NCBI GenBank assembly: GCA_016201645.1
Contig: JACQCL010000086.1
Location: forward strand, 1-6,915
Direction: 5' to 3'
DNA length: 6,915 nt
From: Candidatus Rokuibacteriota bacterium
GTDB taxonomy: Bacteria > Methylomirabilota > Methylomirabilia > Rokubacteriales > CSP1-6
Part shown: piece after piece, positions 6,236 through 6,915 of the stretch
How the letters are laid out: the number at the start of each line of letters is the position of its first letter
Numbering within the stretch: position 1 is the first letter of the stretch
Made by a program: the position numbers and the translations under genes
Notes under the pieces: generated by a model
What the model saw: only the letters and a program-made list of their open reading frames with translations
What the model was told of the DNA's origin: nothing
Databases searched by the model: none

Positions 6236-6915
6236 CAGGCCCCCTGCCCGTTCTCCGGCACGTCGGCCACGACCTCCTCCTCCCCCGCAACGACCCGGAG
6301 GAAGACCTCCTCCAGGCTCATCCCCTCCTGGTGAAGCTCCAGGAGCCCCCACCGCCGCTCGGCGACGAGCTGGGCGATCTGCGCGCGGACGTCCCGGCCC
6401 CGTGTGGACTCTACCAAATACAACCACACCCCGTCGCCCACCGGCTGCTGCTCGATCCGGAGGACCCCCGGCACCTGGCGGAGGGCAGCCCCGACAGCGT
6501 CGGCGGGACCGGCAATCTGGAGCTGGATCCTGGACGTGGGGAAGAATTCCTCCGCCAGGCGATCCAGGCTCCCCCGGGCCACAATGCGGCCCCGGTGGAT
6601 GATGATCACCCCCTGGCAGACCATGGAGACCTCGGGGAGGATGTGGGTCGAAAGGATCACCGTGTGCTGGCCGGCGAGCGACTTGATGAGGGCACGGATC
6701 TCGGCGATCTGCACCGGGTCGAGCCCGAGGGTGGGCTCGTCCAGGATCAGCACGTCCGGGTCGTTGACCAGCGCCTGGGCGAGCCCAACCCTCTGGCGAT
6801 AGCCCTTGGAGAGCTTGCCGATGAGCCGGTGCTGGACGTCGGCGATGTCGCAGCGATCCATGACCTCGGCCACGCGCCGCTTCCTCTCGGATCGGGAGAC
6901 GCCCTTGATTTCGGC
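6235..6915 (-). CDS. ABC transporter ATP-binding protein, GldA-like (5' partial)
   Basis: These are the last 226 residues of an ABC ATPase. The frame is open through the right edge of the window, and the Walker A P-loop and Q-loop lie outside. Visible motifs are the ABC signature LSKGYRQR (fragment residues 35-42, where the usual LSGGQ is LSKGY, common in ABC-2/Gld-type exporters), Walker B VLILDE with EPTLGLDP after it (55-66), and the switch His in LSTH (91). A C-terminal domain of about 100 residues (125-226) follows the nucleotide-binding fold, as in GldA and other ABC-2 export ATPases. It would power the permease immediately downstream by ATP hydrolysis on the cytoplasmic face. Its stop codon shares a base with the permease start. 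An internal GTG at 6873-6871 should not be taken as the start, because conserved sequence (AEIKGVSRSERKRR) continues upstream of it. Confidence 0.95.
   Translation of the reverse strand, partial: AEIKGVSRSERKRRVAEVMDRCDIADVQHRLIGKLSKGYRQRVGLAQALVNDPDVLILDEPTLGLDPVQIAEIRALIKSLAGQHTVILSTHILPEVSMVCQGVIIIHRGRIVARGSLDRLAEEFFPTSRIQLQIAGPADAVGAALRQVPGVLRIEQQPVGDGVWLYLVESTRGRDVRAQIAQLVAERRWGLLELHQEGMSLEEVFLRVVAGEEEVVADVPENGQGA
6240..6245 (-). promoter_or_regulatory. Ribosome binding site deciding the permease start
   Basis: AGGGGG on the minus strand, with a 4-nt spacer to the ATG at 6235-6233, lies inside the end of the ATPase gene. Together with the TGATG overlap it fixes the permease start and points to translational coupling. 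Confidence 0.6.

Noticed and set aside
5588..6334. A 248-codon plus-strand frame antisense to the permease
   Set aside because: Its product is rich in E, H, Q and R, the expected mirror of hydrophobic membrane-protein codons. It has no domain.
6236..6427. A 64-residue N-terminal extension of the permease
   Set aside because: It is Gly/Pro/Arg-rich shadow coding within the ATPase gene. The ATG in the TGATG overlap, with its Shine-Dalgarno sequence, is the normal start and gives the family's usual length.
1..6915. CRISPR arrays, tRNA or rRNA genes, insertion sequences and riboswitches
   Set aside because: I saw no regularly spaced repeats, cloverleaf-like segments, transposase motifs or terminal inverted repeats, and intergenic gaps are all 75 nt or shorter.

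Overview
The window is GC-rich, densely coded bacterial chromosome (about two thirds G+C by eye). It has one partial gene on the plus strand at the left edge and a run of six genes on the minus strand that fills the rest. The protein types and base composition fit an uncultured soil or subsurface lineage such as Rokubacteria/Methylomirabilota or a deltaproteobacterium. That placement is an impression, because no rRNA, tRNA or other phylogenetic marker is present.

Layout from left to right: (a) 3-383 (+), the C-terminal half of a short-chain dehydrogenase/reductase resembling pteridine reductases. (b) 390-439, a long imperfect hairpin between the two convergent genes. (c) 440-1333 (-), a YegS/DagK-type lipid kinase whose reading frame appears to begin at an ATA codon overlapping the stop of the next gene. 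(d) 1330-2013 (-), a GloC/YcbL-like metallo-beta-lactamase-fold hydrolase. (e) 2089-3861 (-), a membrane-anchored DUF4340 protein built from four repeats. (f) 3925-5466 (-), a GldG-family ABC-transporter auxiliary protein. (g) 5468-6235 (-), an ABC-2 (GldF-like) permease. (h) 6235-6915 (-), an ABC ATPase cut by the right edge, lacking its Walker A half.

On the minus strand the transcription order is ATPase > permease > GldG-like > DUF4340 > hydrolase > lipid kinase. The first three are translationally coupled (TGATG overlap, then TGA-G-ATG) and form a recognisable Gld-type ABC module. DUF4340 follows after 63 nt containing a G/C hairpin and very probably belongs to the same system. The hydrolase and kinase are a second tightly coupled pair, 75 nt and another hairpin further on, and need not share its function. 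In Bacteroidetes, GldA/GldF/GldG are linked to gliding. Outside that phylum the ATPase-permease-GldG-DUF4340 set is widespread, but its substrate is unknown to me.

The most noteworthy observations are the apparent ATA start of the kinase, the four-fold repeat of the DUF4340 protein, and the uncharacterised Gld-like/DUF4340 export-type module. I found no CRISPR array, mobile element, tRNA or rRNA, and no intergenic gap longer than 75 nt.
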